From positions 1,865,758 through 1,929,757 of the forward strand of contig NC_037254.1 of assembly GCF_000002425.4 (NCBI RefSeq): 64,000 nucleotides of DNA, written 5' to 3'. The notes below the pieces were generated by a model that did not search any database, was not told the DNA's origin, and worked only from the letters and a program-made list of their open reading frames with translations. The position numbers and the translations under genes were made by a program. The DNA comes from Physcomitrium patens. Its lineage: Eukaryota > Streptophyta > Bryopsida > Funariales > Funariaceae. Of the stretch, positions 1 to 11,161 are shown piece by piece; within the stretch, counting starts at the first letter, position 1; each line of letters opens with the position of its first letter.

Positions 1-453
1 TTTCTGATCACATCCTTAACATGGATTGCAGGCCGCATGCAGATTCATATTCTTGATGATTTACGAAGCATTTCCACTCTTGTTTGTGGACAGTTCACGT
101 CGTTGCTTTTCTCACTGCATTAAGCTGATGCTGCCATGGTCCAAAGTTAAACAAATTATTCAGACTTTTGTTGGACATCGTTAGAAATGTCCACGGGTGG
201 TTTCTAGTTGAAGATAATTTCAACGGCACTTTATTGCCAAAACGACTTTTTGAAGTAACATGTGTCAATATATATATATATATATACACTCACTCTATAT
301 CAATCGTGAAGTGCTCACTTGATGAATTTGAGGGTGGTTCATTCCATCATGGCAGATAAATATCTACGGGCAGAAGCAACGAGTTTTGTTGACAAGTCGT
401 TTGGTGCCTGAGGAGCTGTTAAAACCTTCAAAGACATTGTGTGATAACGTAAA

Positions 454-484
<31 letters not shown>

Positions 485-1602
485 CATATATAAATATATA
501 TATATATAAGTTGGTTATGTGAAAGTTTAGATAGCAAGTCCTGCTATGAGGTGTTGACAGGGTTTCGACCAAATTGTCGTGAAATGCTTTTGGAATGATG
601 TTCCTAAAATCTAAAATGCCTCTCTACTTCAGGCCTTCAGCATCGTGCAATAAAGACCCTCTAGGGGATGCTAGGAACTGGGGAGGTTAAGTACCACCAT
701 CTGATACAAACTACACAAACTAACTCACCATTAACACTGTGAACTCGATTAGTTTGTTGCAGGATGATGCAAACATATCGACCTTGGTAGCCACCAGACA
801 CATCCTTATCCCAGCGACACTCTGCCAATGTTTGAATGCGCTGCTCAGGGCAGCCGACGAGAAACAAATAATGGAGGCGTCAGAACAGTCCTAGAATTCA
901 CTTCATCTAGAAAGCTACAACATACAAAGACTAGAGATATCATCAGCTAACCTGAAAGCATGTCTCATAAAACTCATACAAAGAAATTCATAACGTAACT
1001 CAAATATCCTCAAGAACACTCGTATAACCATAGCGCTGAAACCCCCATCCTCCCAAGCCAACCCAACGTGAATAAACCATTAAAACACTTCCGATAGTAC
1101 CAAAAATAGATCCTTAACCCATTGAATGCACCTAAAAATGCAGTTGCTGCCCTAGCACATGCAAGAACAGAAGGCCTTGCCGGCTTCTACCAGTGTAAAC
1201 CGCAAAACTGGTCATTTTTGTTGTCAATAATGTTAGACTCAGCTTCCAGATCTAAATCACGGAGCAGAACCAACATGCATCTTCTCTTGAGCTGCACCAG
1301 AACGCACTCACCTTTTGGCACGGCGTCAGAGAGTTTTAGCAGGTCTACTACTCAGGAAAATTTTATCGATCATTTCTTGGCTGAAAACCTCTGCGTCGAT
1401 GAAGGCACCTAGTCCATACTGCAATTCTATTAAACGATGCTGGCCGTTGCACCGTGAATACTAATGCCTCCTCATCGTATACTGGCAACTCGACCTCTCC
1501 ATAATGCTACAATATGAACAACTTAGAAGGAACAGGTTGGAGGGATATTCTAACTACTATATCTCTATTTGCAAAGCCTCTAGCTTTCCATTTATCCTCC
1601 CT
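1..1602. other. 3' flank of the helicase gene, no gene recognised
   Basis: No open frame here has a recognisable domain or clear coding character. The part next to the helicase stop probably contains its 3' untranslated region, because composition stays moderate in GC through about 600-1600. The left part holds a short TA run near 269-286, an AAT microsatellite and a second TA run near 485-508. A 96-codon frame at 1122-1412 (plus) and a 68-codon frame at 661-867 (minus) resemble nothing I know and are treated as chance. Confidence 0.5.
454..482. repeat. (AAT)n microsatellite
   Basis: About nine uninterrupted AAT/ATA units, followed within 20 bases by a short TA run. It lies in non-coding sequence. 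Confidence 0.9.
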
Positions 1603-3834
1603 TCAACCTCCCCAACTGCTGCGCCGACTTCGCCCTCCTCCTGAAGGGCAATCGTTCGCCCGATGTCCCCGTTGCCCACACACGTGACATGTCCCTGAAA
1701 AGGTCCTGTCACCCCCTCTGTCCGACTGCTTTGACGAAAACCTCCCGAACCTCTCTCTTTCTGATGATGATGATCGAGGTGACGATGACGAGAATCTTCC
1801 GAATCGATCATTGCCCCTATCCATACCACCTCGACTATCCGATCCTCCACCAAATCTTCCAAACATACCTGAGCTTTGTCCTCCTCTCCTTTCTTCTGAT
1901 ATTATAGGAGGAAGCTTTGTTGGTACGTCGAACACGTCCCCGTCCTGGTTTGGTAGCGCCAGAACTTCCTTGGCCACATCATCCGGCAAATCGAACACCG
2001 CTCCATTCACCCTCCTGTCGTCGATAATGCAGATCTTCCCCACACTGTCCGCTGCAGATCGAGATAAGCCAGACAAAACCCCGCTCACACCGCGCGCATT
2101 AAGAGCTGGTCTGCCCCCGCTGCGCATCAGCCTCAACGTCGTCATTCCTGGCTCGTGCGTCAACAAAGATCGGCTGGGAGGCAGCTGACTGAACCCACTC
2201 AAGTGAGCCAATGCAGCAGCGAACGCATCTGGACCCTTCTCCTCCAGCAGAGACTCTGCAGTTGGACGGAACTCGGCCGCCAAACTCTCATCCACATTTT
2301 TCAGCGCACCCCTCACCTGGTCGAAGCTTGCTTGCATCACATCCTTCACATGAGGTGCACCAATCATCTGAAACCTGCACTTCACGTTGCTCTCGATAGT
2401 CCGCATCGTCCGCATCTGTTGATTGGTAAACATCAATATATTCGTCCCGGTCTTCCCCGCGCGACCTGTCCGTCCCGTCCTATGCACAAATGTCTCCGAG
2501 TCGTTCGGAATCTCGTAGTGGATTACAAGGTCTACGTTTGGCACGTCCAGTCCTCGTGCAGCGACGTCCGTCGCGACCAAAACTGTGATATTACCCTCCC
2601 GAAACGCGTTCAATGTCTTCTCCCTCTGAAGTTGCGAGATATCCCCGTGCAATGCCCCACAAGCCACCAGGTTCCCCATCGCCATCGCCACGTCGTCTGC
2701 GTCTCTCTTTGTCTGCGTAAACACGATCGTCTTCCCGCCTTTGGCATGCACAGTAATCAAGTCGCTCAAAATCGATCGCTTCGCCGTTGCAGGAAGCTGA
2801 ATGGCCAAATTCGTGATGCCCTCCGCCAGCTTGTCATCTGCGTCTCCCACCAGGTTAATCATCAGTGGCCTGTTGAGGTACTTTCCACTAAGCTCTTTCA
2901 CCCATTTCGGCATCGTCGCAGAGAAAAGCATGCTCTGTCGGTTCTTTGGCAACTGCTGTAAAATACGCTCCACATCTTCTTCGAATCCAACCGCCAACAT
3001 CTGATCTGCCTCGTCCAACACCAAGAAGTTTACATTCTGCAACTTCAAAGAGCCCCTGTCAATTAAATCGATGATACGCCCGGGCGTCCCCACGGCAATG
3101 TCTACGCCCCTCTCCAGTTGCCTCTGCTGCATGCTGATAGACACGCCACCATAGACGCACACCGTCGACAGCATAGGAGCTGACTCCATAAACTCCCGCT
3201 CCACTTGCTTCGCCAACTCACGAGTCGGCGCTAGCACTAAAGCCCGCGGAGACCTCCCATGCCTGGGCGCGCTCTCTTTATGCGCGTCAATAATGTGCTG
3301 TATGATGGGAATTCCAAAAGCAAGTGTCTTCCCAGTCCCCGTCTTCGCCCTCGCAATCAAGTCCTGTCCTTTCATGGCCGGCTCGAGGACGGCCCTCTGA
3401 ATTGGAAACAAGTGCGTGATCCCACGCTTCGCAAGCGCATTTACTATATCCTCAGAGACGCCCAAACTGTCGATCGCAAGCTCGTCCTTCCCAGCACCCG
3501 CGTTTTTTTTCCCCACGAAGCCCTCCTCATCACTCGAGCTCAAAGTCTCCTCATCAAACAAATCCGGCTGGCTAGAAATCTCCCTCCGCGACTGCAACAA
3601 GGTCATCTCCGACGCCAGCCCGTTCCCTCCCTTCACTCCCCACATGGATCCATTCCCAAGGAACAAACCCCTCTCCTGCAAACCCGTCCACCCCGACGAC
3701 GCTCCCCCATTGCTTCCCACCACGGACGTCAAACTCCGCCCGACTTTCAGCGCTTCCCGCTGCGCTCCCGCGCTAGATCTCACGCGCACCAGCGCCCTCG
3801 CCCCAGCCTCAGCGCACTTCCTAAACATCGCCAT
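1603..3834 (-). CDS. RH3: RH3-type DEAD-box RNA helicase, organelle-targeted, with GUCT domain and zinc knuckle
   Basis: Single-exon frame of 743 residues for an ATP-dependent RNA helicase. All core motifs are present: Q-motif glutamine near 146, Walker A AKTGTGKT at 163-170, PTRELA at 203-208, TPGR at 250-253, DEAD at 274-277, SAT at 305-307, the [10 protein letters not shown] block at 421-430 and HRTGRTGR at 451-458. A GUCT domain follows (about 545-645), then a Gly/Ser/Arg-rich tail with three FGRF repeats, then a CCHC zinc knuckle (C716, C719, H724, C729). GUCT plus zinc knuckle fits the plant RH3 subfamily, which acts in plastid intron splicing and ribosome assembly; PMH1/PMH2 proteins lack them. 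The first 85 residues are Arg/Ser-rich without acidic stretches, like a transit peptide, and look mitochondrial rather than plastid, so the compartment is uncertain. The start is the first ATG after a tiny upstream frame; a second in-frame ATG lies two codons on. Confidence 0.95.
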   Translation of the reverse strand: MAMFRKCAEAGARALVRVRSSAGAQREALKVGRSLTSVVGSNGGASSGWTGLQERGLFLGNGSMWGVKGGNGLASEMTLLQSRREISSQPDLFDEETLSSSDEEGFVGKKNAGAGKDELAIDSLGVSEDIVNALAKRGITHLFPIQRAVLEPAMKGQDLIARAKTGTGKTLAFGIPIIQHIIDAHKESAPRHGRSPRALVLAPTRELAKQVEREFMESAPMLSTVCVYGGVSISMQQRQLERGVDIAVGTPGRIIDLIDRGSLKLQNVNFLVLDEADQMLAVGFEEDVERILQQLPKNRQSMLFSATMPKWVKELSGKYLNRPLMINLVGDADDKLAEGITNLAIQLPATAKRSILSDLITVHAKGGKTIVFTQTKRDADDVAMAMGNLVACGALHGDISQLQREKTLNAFREGNITVLVATDVAARGLDVPNVDLVIHYEIPNDSETFVHRTGRTGRAGKTGTNILMFTNQQMRTMRTIESNVKCRFQMIGAPHVKDVMQASFDQVRGALKNVDESLAAEFRPTAESLLEEKGPDAFAAALAHLSGFSQLPPSRSLLTHEPGMTTLRLMRSGGRPALNARGVSGVLSGLSRSAADSVGKICIIDDRRVNGAVFDLPDDVAKEVLALPNQDGDVFDVPTKLPPIISEERRGGQSSGMFGRFGGGSDSRGGMDRGNDRFGRFSSSSPRSSSSERERFGRFSSKQSDRGGDRTFSGTCHVCGQRGHRANDCPSGGGRSRRSSWGG

Positions 3835-3848
3835 AGTTCTAAACCCCT

Positions 3849-3866
3849 CTAAATCCTAATTGACAT
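3849..3866 (-). promoter_or_regulatory. Five-codon upstream open reading frame before the helicase start
   Basis: On the minus strand an ATG at 3866 opens five codons (M-S-I-R-I) and stops at TAG (3851-3849), 14 bases before the helicase ATG. If transcription starts upstream of it, this minimal uORF could damp translation or force reinitiation. The transcript start is not visible, so the role is inferred. Confidence 0.4.
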
Positions 3867-4062
3867 AATCAAAACAAAACAAAACAAAACAACCAGTACA
3901 AAAACTGCTTAAAACCCCCCGGAAAGCTCAAAATTCCCACTCGCTTCACAGGAAAAGGAAAGTCCCAAACAGTTGCCGCCGGATTAAAGCGGTGACATGA
4001 TGGCGAAGGAGGCGATCTGCAGGGCAATTGATCTCTTCGAAGCCGTAAAGGAGATGGAGACC

Positions 4063-4072
4063 AAACCCTAAA
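4063..4072 (-). promoter_or_regulatory. Telo-box motif upstream of the helicase
   Basis: AAACCCTAAA lies about 230 bases upstream of the helicase ATG. Telo-boxes (AAACCCTA) are known in plant promoters of translation, ribosome and RNA-processing genes, which fits the neighbour. It is a short motif and could be chance. Confidence 0.4.
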
Positions 4073-4360
4073 CAGTGCCGAAAGAGGAGGAAAGAGGAGG
4101 CCACTGGAAAAAGGAGGCAGAGAGAGAGAGAATGTGACCTTCTTTAGGACATGGTCACACGATAGGGAACGTGAGGGAATGTGAGGGAAGGGGACGGATC
4201 CACGGCAATAGGTCCAGTGTTTAGGGCACGCCCTTGGTCCTCTCTGCGTGTAATATTCTCCCTTTTGAATCCCACGAAAAAACAAAATAATTACTGCAAT
4301 TTCACGGCTTTTAAAAGGGAGTGGTTAATTTTCCTATTTTAGAAACCATTTAGGGTTCAA

Positions 4361-4550
4361 TATAAATAGGGGAATATTAAATAGACTCAAGCTTTTACTA
4401 AATTGACCCACCCATCATGAAAAAACGATTGAATCTGAAATTGATGAAAACCAACCACATTCATCATAATTACTATATTCTTTGTCATGGGTAGGTCAAT
4501 TTTGTAAAAACCTAGATTTCTTTAATATTCCCCTATAAATATGATCTCAA
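4361..4550. mobile_element. Foldback (MITE-like) element, copy 1
   Basis: Two arms of about 57 bases (about 4363-4418 and 4493-4549) are imperfect inverted repeats, matching at roughly four positions in five by eye. Both carry the block GGGGAATATTAAA. The short centre recurs in inverted orientation near 26078-26124, and part of the element recurs near 21708-21810. Small size, paired termini and several copies suggest a non-autonomous DNA element. No clear target-site duplication could be fixed. Confidence 0.6.
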
Positions 4551-6196
4551 ACTATGGTTGGGGTAGATCTTCTCCTTAAATTGTACCATGGTAAATTTTT
4601 GATTTAATCCATGGATGAATTTTTGGTTCTTAAAGTTCTTGCCAATGTCTGCCTACAAAAATTAATTGTAACTTAGGACCAATGGAAATTAAGGGGAAGT
4701 TGGAGGGTTAGGGAGAAGTGATTAAGTACTAAGAAGAGGGATCAAAACATAAATACAACATATCTAATACATTGTGTAGGTGGCTGAATTCAAACTCAAT
4801 GCTTGCTCAACACTACGAGGTATTACAAGTAGAGCACCAATCTTTCCAAAAGCTTGTTATAGTCATCAATTAATGCTATGGATGGATAAAAGTATGTAAT
4901 AAAATCACACCATGGTCCATTCTCTTAGATTTGAGTACATGATTCGCTTTTTAGTCCATAAAATAGGGTTTAAAATGAGATGTTCTCTAAAAATTATTTG
5001 TTTGAGCCCATTTTTTTTAGGAACGTGTTGTATTGAAGCATAAGGGCATATATATAAATAAATAAATATATATATAAATATATAGCAAATGTTAAATACA
5101 AAACCAAATCACTACATTCTCAACGCTTACAAAAAGATAGTTAGAAAAGTTGACTATTTGAACAAACTAAAATTGAATAATAGAGTTTACAATTAAACTG
5201 TTTTTTGCATTCCAAGTTTAAAGAAAAATTCTTTTAAGAACCATCAGAGAATCTGATGTAAATTAAATAAGCAAGGCATTTCCGAAGAAATTGTTTGAAT
5301 AAATTGTTGTTACTTCAATATGCCTACTTTCTAAAAATAGTTCCTATATTCTCTTGTCAATGCAATACTTCAGGGGCACATTTGTTGACAAAGATTCCGT
5401 TACGTTTATCCACAAGAATTTACACGGCTTGTGAAGCTTAGAAGGTGCATTCGGTTTTTGCATCAATATGCCTACTAAAAACATTCTACATGAATTGGGA
5501 AAGACTTGAGAAATGCTATTATCTTCGCACTGAGGAGGTTCGATGACAAGCTATGTCAAGAAATGTGTGGGCATTCCTCTCTGCTCTTCACGATAAACTC
5601 CAGCAAAAGCACTGAATACCAACTGCTTATCTCAAGCATCCAACACACTCCAATTAGCAAAAGCAAAAATTAAACAATATCAATCAGAAAGATACCTCAA
5701 AACCCTCAATTCAGCATATGCTCACATGAACAAAATCAAATCACAATCAAGACGGATCGCAAGGGAAAGTGTTGCATGGAGCAAGTTCAACTTCTACAGG
5801 TTACCACTAGCATAAAACAGAAAGCTACTCGCATTCGAAGTCCAAATGTGAAATATTAAAATTGCAATCTACCTCGAAGTGGAATTGAAACCCCAAATGA
5901 GAACACCTATGCGTTCTGTTGATATCCAATGTGAATGCGACTTGTGATGCTGGGTAGCAGATAATCAAGACTCATCTGGGACCTTTGCTGAAGAAAGAAT
6001 TTGTGGATACCAAATGTCAAATTTCCACGATCAAAACCCCATCCCTATGCGACATCTGTGTACAGGAGTCGTCAAGTATCTGACTTTCACAACACTTTCA
6101 ACCCAGCTTGATAAAAAAAAAAAAAAAAAAAAAAAAGAAAAAGAAAAAAAGGGCCAGAGTAGCTATGCTGAGCTTACTCCGTTAGTACGATACAGA
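4551..6196. other. Spacer between foldback element and USP39 stop, no gene
   Basis: AT-rich sequence to about 5350, then moderate composition, the right part probably including the USP39 3' untranslated region. An A24 run lies at 6113-6136. No coding signal was recognised on either strand. Confidence 0.5.
4668..4790. repeat. Dispersed repeat, copy A
   Basis: The stretch with TTAGGGAGAAGTGATTAAGT, then a run ending in ACATAA and a TGTGTAGGTG block, matches 34184-34300 in the same order and spacing. Two diverged copies about 30 kb apart point to an old transposon or LTR fragment. No coding part is visible. Confidence 0.5.
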
Positions 6197-9100
6197 TTAT
6201 TGCTGTTGTTCGTATATCTGCATGTAAGTTTCCGAAAGTGCCACCATCTGGGGCAAAGTCTCATTCACGTGAAGATCCTGCATTTCATACCTGCGAAGCA
6301 TATCTTGTAATTAGAAGATGCAAAATAAAAAATGTGCACGATCCCTGTTGCTGACCTATACCAGACGATGCAGTGCATGCATTAATTACAAACCAATACC
6401 AAATTATAGCGTACGTGCAGTGCACATTACGGTTACTATAGAGACAGAAGAATGTCCTCAAAAGATTTAGTTCCGAACGTCTATGCCAGATAAATTGCCT
6501 CTAAAGAGTAAGCTACAAAATCGTTTTGAAGAGCGAAGTCGCTTACCACATTTCATCTGACTTGCGCTGAACAAAAACCCTGTAGGAACCTTCACCTGGT
6601 TTCCCATCATGGACAAGATTGGCAATCAAGTCATACTTCGTACGTTGTTTTTCACCATCCTTAGATTTCGGCAACGGTATGTAATCTTTTAGCTCCAAAT
6701 TTTTGACAGGAAAGTTCACTGTGACAGACAGGTAACACATAAGAAACCAAAAGAGCGCAACATCAGACAAACATGTGATAAAAGATCCGGACACGCTACG
6801 GTAGATTTCAGGTACTATCAAGGAATAATACAACCAGAGAAATGATGTGTGATTCAAAGAGTTACCCTAAAGCTCTTGCTTCGCTTCTAAGAAATAACTG
6901 AAGAACTTGTCCACTTAACTAGGTGACTTGAACAGAAGGCCTTCAAGGGGGGAAAAAAGAAAAAAAGAAGAGAAAAGATGAACTCACCTAAAGTTGGATT
7001 CTTTTCCATGAAGAAATTGTTCTTGGTAAAGCGCCGCATGTGGAGAATAATATACTGTGGCAACCGGGTAATACGATACCGCATCCGGGCAAGCTGGGGT
7101 CTGACTACTTCTGTTACCGTTTCTCCATCAAACTTCTTCAATATATTGAAAAGAGGAATCTGCACACATTGACAGGGTAGTAGTGTATAAAATAATAATT
7201 GATGTTCTAAGCATGTCATCTGTAAGGACAAGACTTTCCAAGAAAAAACATACTAATAAAAAAACATATCATAATAATAAAAGTTTGAGGTGGTAGAGAG
7301 AGCAATCATAGTATCTTGTTGACCATTCTTAGTATACGGCAACTCATAGGCTTATCAATGGATCAATCTGAAATGTTGATTGAAACTAATCAACAAATTA
7401 AAAAATTCACAATTACTTGACATGTAAAGCTCGGTGCAAAGACTAACCTGGGGTATAATGTTCTTTTCCATGACATCTTTAAAGAGTGGAGGAGGGGGCA
7501 AGTCAAGGCCCAGCATAAGAAATGGCATTTTGCTAACATCCCTGTGCAGATCTGTAGTATCCAACTTTCCTCCATCATCTGCACCAGATGGCACATCACC
7601 CTCGCGTTCTTCAGCAAACCCCTTCTTCTGAGTCTCCTTGGTAACCTCCAGTTCCCCCTGAGAATTTATCACCAAACATTAGACTTTTTACAAATCCAAT
7701 TAAGGAAGCTACAAGCTTCGTCAACATCAAAAAGAGCCCCTAACGACAGATTGTTATTCCAGAGAAAAAGAATCTAACATCAACAGTTTATGCTTTAAAT
7801 AATACTGGACAGGTTACAAACCTGAAAACACTTGTAAATAACACTGCTATTGCGCTTCTTAGTGCCACCAAGGTCTGTATGAAGAGTGTTGAGAAGCCAT
7901 GACATGAACTCCACAGGATCAGATTGCACACCGATTCGAAACCTCTTCTTACTTGCAACCATCACCGCCTGCAAAAACTCATGAGGACTGACCTGCCAAT
8001 AACAAGGTATATTTATCAGTGAATGTCCATAGGGACATGATAGTAAGACTGTAAACAAACATCGAAAGAGGCCGACATCAGCAAGGCTATAAGATTTTGA
8101 TCGCTGGCTACAATAGACTCCTCATTCTAATTTTCTCCTCGAAGTAAGTTGCATTTATAGACCAAAAAATCTTAAATGAATCCTCCAGACATTGAAATCA
8201 ACTTACCTGCCCCTTAAAATTCTTTGTATGCCATATTTTTTTTGTCAATTCACCAAAGCGCTGGACCAGCGGCGATTTGCAATGCTTGTAGTTCTCAGGA
8301 AGCAAAAAATAGTTCCTCAGTGGGGTAACTCGCATAAGAGACTGTATGGTAACATTAACAAAGTCGTTTTCCTTGATGTTGTTTATGCCCACCTAGAAAG
8401 GTAAGACGGTTAATTAGAGTAGCTGATAGTAAAGATAAAATGCTTTAAAAAAGGAGGATATAAAAACCTTTCAAAATCCTGCTACCATGTGAACGAAATA
8501 AGCAAAAAAATGAAAATGTGTCCTAACCATTCCTGGAAGATAATCTGAGCCGTCTAACGCCCTTGACCATTGTTTGATTTTGTCCAATTGCTCAGCCTGT
8601 GCTCTTGTGAATCTGCAATGGGGAACAGAACCGATTAACGGGGGAGTACTTTGCAAGTACGAATTAGAAGGAACAATCGAACAACTTGATTTGATCAAAA
8701 CTTCAAAACAGTAACTTTGCCGTTCTAGAATGTAGGGCCACTCCTCGATGCAAACTGCACAGCTCAGCAGCGCCGCGACAGAGAACTCAGTTTTTCTGCG
8801 CCTATCACACACAAGGTGTGCCGCGTAATTTCCTTTCTCGCGGAATACCACGTTGCTCCACAGCTCAAGGAGTCAACGCTCGGCCTAAGGCACATCTACG
8901 CCGCTAATTCCTATAGTATTGGACCAGCTCTCTCGATACCAACTGCAAATCTCAGCAGTGCAACGACAGACAACCCAGTTTTTCTGCGCCTATCACACAC
9001 AAGGTGTGCCGCGTAATTTCCTTTCTCGCGGAATACCACGTTGCTCCACTACTTAAGGAGTCAACGCTCGGCCTAAGGCGGTTCACATCCACATACAGCA

Positions 9101-10169
9101 GCCTTCGACACTCCAATACTCATATAATGTAATGGATGCCAGAATTCAAATTCAAATTCACAGAATTAAAAGCATAAAATGCAAGGCATCGCCAGTTTGA
9201 ACGAGCTATTCTTGCCCCTAGGCGCACATTGGCTGCCCATTCAGCGATCATATCAAAACAACAGAAAGCCCATGAATAGTATATAGAATAACGTTGATCC
9301 TCGTAGTTCCAGCTTCAAGGACTTCGCGATCAACCAGTTAGAATAAAAAAAAAAAAGCAATTAATGCATACCGAGGATTTAAGACATGTCGAATATCGTC
9401 TAGAGAAGGGTCGTTCACTTCGTAGCCATCTGGGAGACAATAAACCTTCTCCGTGTGCAGATTGATGAAGACATGATGACCAGCTTCAAGGCTGTGCGTG
9501 TATGCATGAGACTTGCGGCCTCGTCCTTGAAAATATTTCCCGCACACAAGGCATGCGTACACATTCAAATTGGAAAGTGAGACCGAGCAAAATTTCTCAA
9601 AGTCGAAATCCAGCACCTGAGGACAACAATATCCAGTAAGTTGAAAGACTACTCCACAGTAAAGTTGACCATCTTGGATACAACCAAGAGCAGGAAACCA
9701 ATTCAAAAAACATATCAATTGCAACAAACGACGAAACAATGCCAATGATTTGAACCCTCCGAAACTGTAAAAATAAAAAATAAAAAATAAAATAAAAATA
9801 AAAACCGCACGCCAAGGAAAAAACCCTAAACCACCACCACGAACAAACCTGTCTGTTGACAGTATCCAAGTATGGACAATCTTTCCGCAATTCAATGTCA
9901 CGCCGTAGGCCCGCACGGCTGCGCTCCGCCTCCTCGTCACTTTCGTACTCGTACACCTTTTCTTTCACCGTCACCTCCTCTTCTTCTTCCTCTTCCTCCC
10001 CGTAGTGACCAAGCGTCGACAGCACGCCGTTTTCGGGAGAGTCAGGGATCTTAAACTTCTTCCGAATGCCATTCAACTCATCGCTGTGAGGATCAATCTC
10101 AACTGGACGAGCTGGTGCAGTAGCTCCATCTTCCTCCTGATCAACGTCAGTCTCTCTTTCACGCTTCAT
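6197..10169 (-). CDS. USP39: USP39/SAD1-type spliceosomal ubiquitin-hydrolase-like protein (tri-snRNP factor)
   Basis: Nine exons (minus): 9849-10169, 9372-9616, 8528-8612, 8207-8392, 7822-7992, 7448-7657, 6988-7159, 6547-6718, 6197-6290. All introns are GT-AG and the frame closes to 551 residues, against about 565 in human USP39. The family joins the U4/U6.U5 tri-snRNP in the nucleus for pre-mRNA splicing. The N-terminus is acidic with a Glu run (58-65). A UBP-type zinc finger spans about 98-190 (C98, C117, C129, C132, H144, H148, H154), then a USP-like fold from 218. The Cys-box position holds Asp227 (in GINNIKENDF) and the His-box position holds Ser508 (EGSYRVFV), so no peptidase activity is expected, as known for this family. 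The start is the ATG opening MKRERET; the frame upstream is not methionine-led in a conserved way. Confidence 0.96.
8738..9078. repeat. 188-bp tandem duplication inside USP39 intron 2
   Basis: Two adjacent copies with a 188-base offset, checked at three anchors (8753/8941, 8791/8979, 8881/9069). About 100 bases of each (8791-8890 and 8979-9078) are almost identical; the rest has drifted. On the minus (transcribed) strand both copies can form CGTTG-CTCC/GGAG-CAACG, CCGCG/CGCGG and AACTG/CAGTT stems, and they carry CACACCTTGTGTG. The base composition is far less AT-rich than in the gene's other introns. It may be a structured intronic RNA, such as a snoRNA pair, or a captured fragment. Confidence 0.8.
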
Positions 10170-10291
10170 TGAAAAAAAAACCGTCAAAACACCAAAAACC
10201 GGCAGAAGCAGATGGGGAGCCTCTGATAGAGAGGGACAGGCTTGAAAGGAGAGGTAGACTTTGACAAGACGAATGTAACAATAAGAGCACC

Positions 10292-10300
10292 AAACCCTAA
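10292..10300 (-). promoter_or_regulatory. Telo-box motif upstream of USP39
   Basis: AAACCCTAA lies about 125 bases upstream of the USP39 ATG, in the same orientation as the one before the helicase. A further AAACCCTAA occurs in USP39 intron 1 near 9823. The role is inferred from known plant promoters. Confidence 0.4.
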
Positions 10301-10316
10301 AAATCCTCAAATGATC

Positions 10317-10415
10317 CCATTCACACCAGATGTGCTGTCTTCAACTTCGGTCTACCCTATTCACACCTGTGATGCCACCTTCAGCTTCGCACTACCCCAT
10401 TCACACTGGTATTGT
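10317..10415. repeat. 40-bp tandem repeat, about 2.5 copies, upstream of USP39
   Basis: Three starts of CCATTCACAC or CTATTCACAC lie exactly 40 bases apart (10317, 10357, 10397). Copies 1 and 2 share TTCA(A/G)CTTCG and CTACC at the same offsets. The array begins about 150 bases upstream of the USP39 ATG, so it may lie in the promoter. Confidence 0.75.
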
Positions 10416-11120
10416 TTTATAAGTATTGTTTGATTTAATATTCAATGGTTGGTTTAATCTACCTCAAATGTTGGAGAATACTTTAGCCTTCTTATGTAAA
10501 AGCGTGTATATGGTGTATTTGAGGGTTGGGAACTATATGCAATTCAAGATATCTTATTTATACAATGACATTGTGCATAGATTTAAAATAGAAATAACAA
10601 ATAATATTATTTAATGTATAAATTCATAAAATGCCCATTGAGATAAATTCTCTGAGAAAAATTTTACAATTTTTTTATTAATTTTAATTATATTTTTATT
10701 TTTATATTTTTCAATGTGTATGTGAGTAATTTATATACCTCGTGTTATTACAATTTAATCATAATTATATGCATCATTAAACATTGGGGTTTTATAGTTT
10801 TGGGTCATCTATACAATTGTAGAATGTGAAATAATAAGTTTTGATAAGTTGTATATTTATTATGTTAGTGTATATTTTTTTAAATAAACACTCTTATGTT
10901 CATTTTGTTAATTAATTATATATACATTGTGTTTATAGAAAATAAAAACGCCCAAAAAGTGTTATTGCATACATGCAACTTTTGTTAAGAATTTGTAACA
11001 TTATTTTTAACAAAAGAAAAGAAAAGAATCAATTGAACACTATTTTTTCTATTAAGTTTTAACAGTAAATTCAAAAAGCAACAGCTAATTTTATATCTCC
11101 CTAAGATATAAATAAATGTG

Positions 11121-11161
<41 letters not shown>

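Noticed and set aside
2155..2961. 268-codon frame on the plus strand opposite the helicase
   Set aside because: It is antisense to conserved helicase motifs, is Arg/His/Cys-rich without a domain, and is explained by the codon pattern of the real gene.
3259..3859. 197- and 147-codon plus-strand frames opposite the helicase N-terminus
   Set aside because: Antisense shadows of the same coding exon; no domain and no independent support.
4063..4072. Interstitial telomere sequence
   Set aside because: Only a single AAACCCTAA unit without tandem repeats; a promoter telo-box is the simpler reading.
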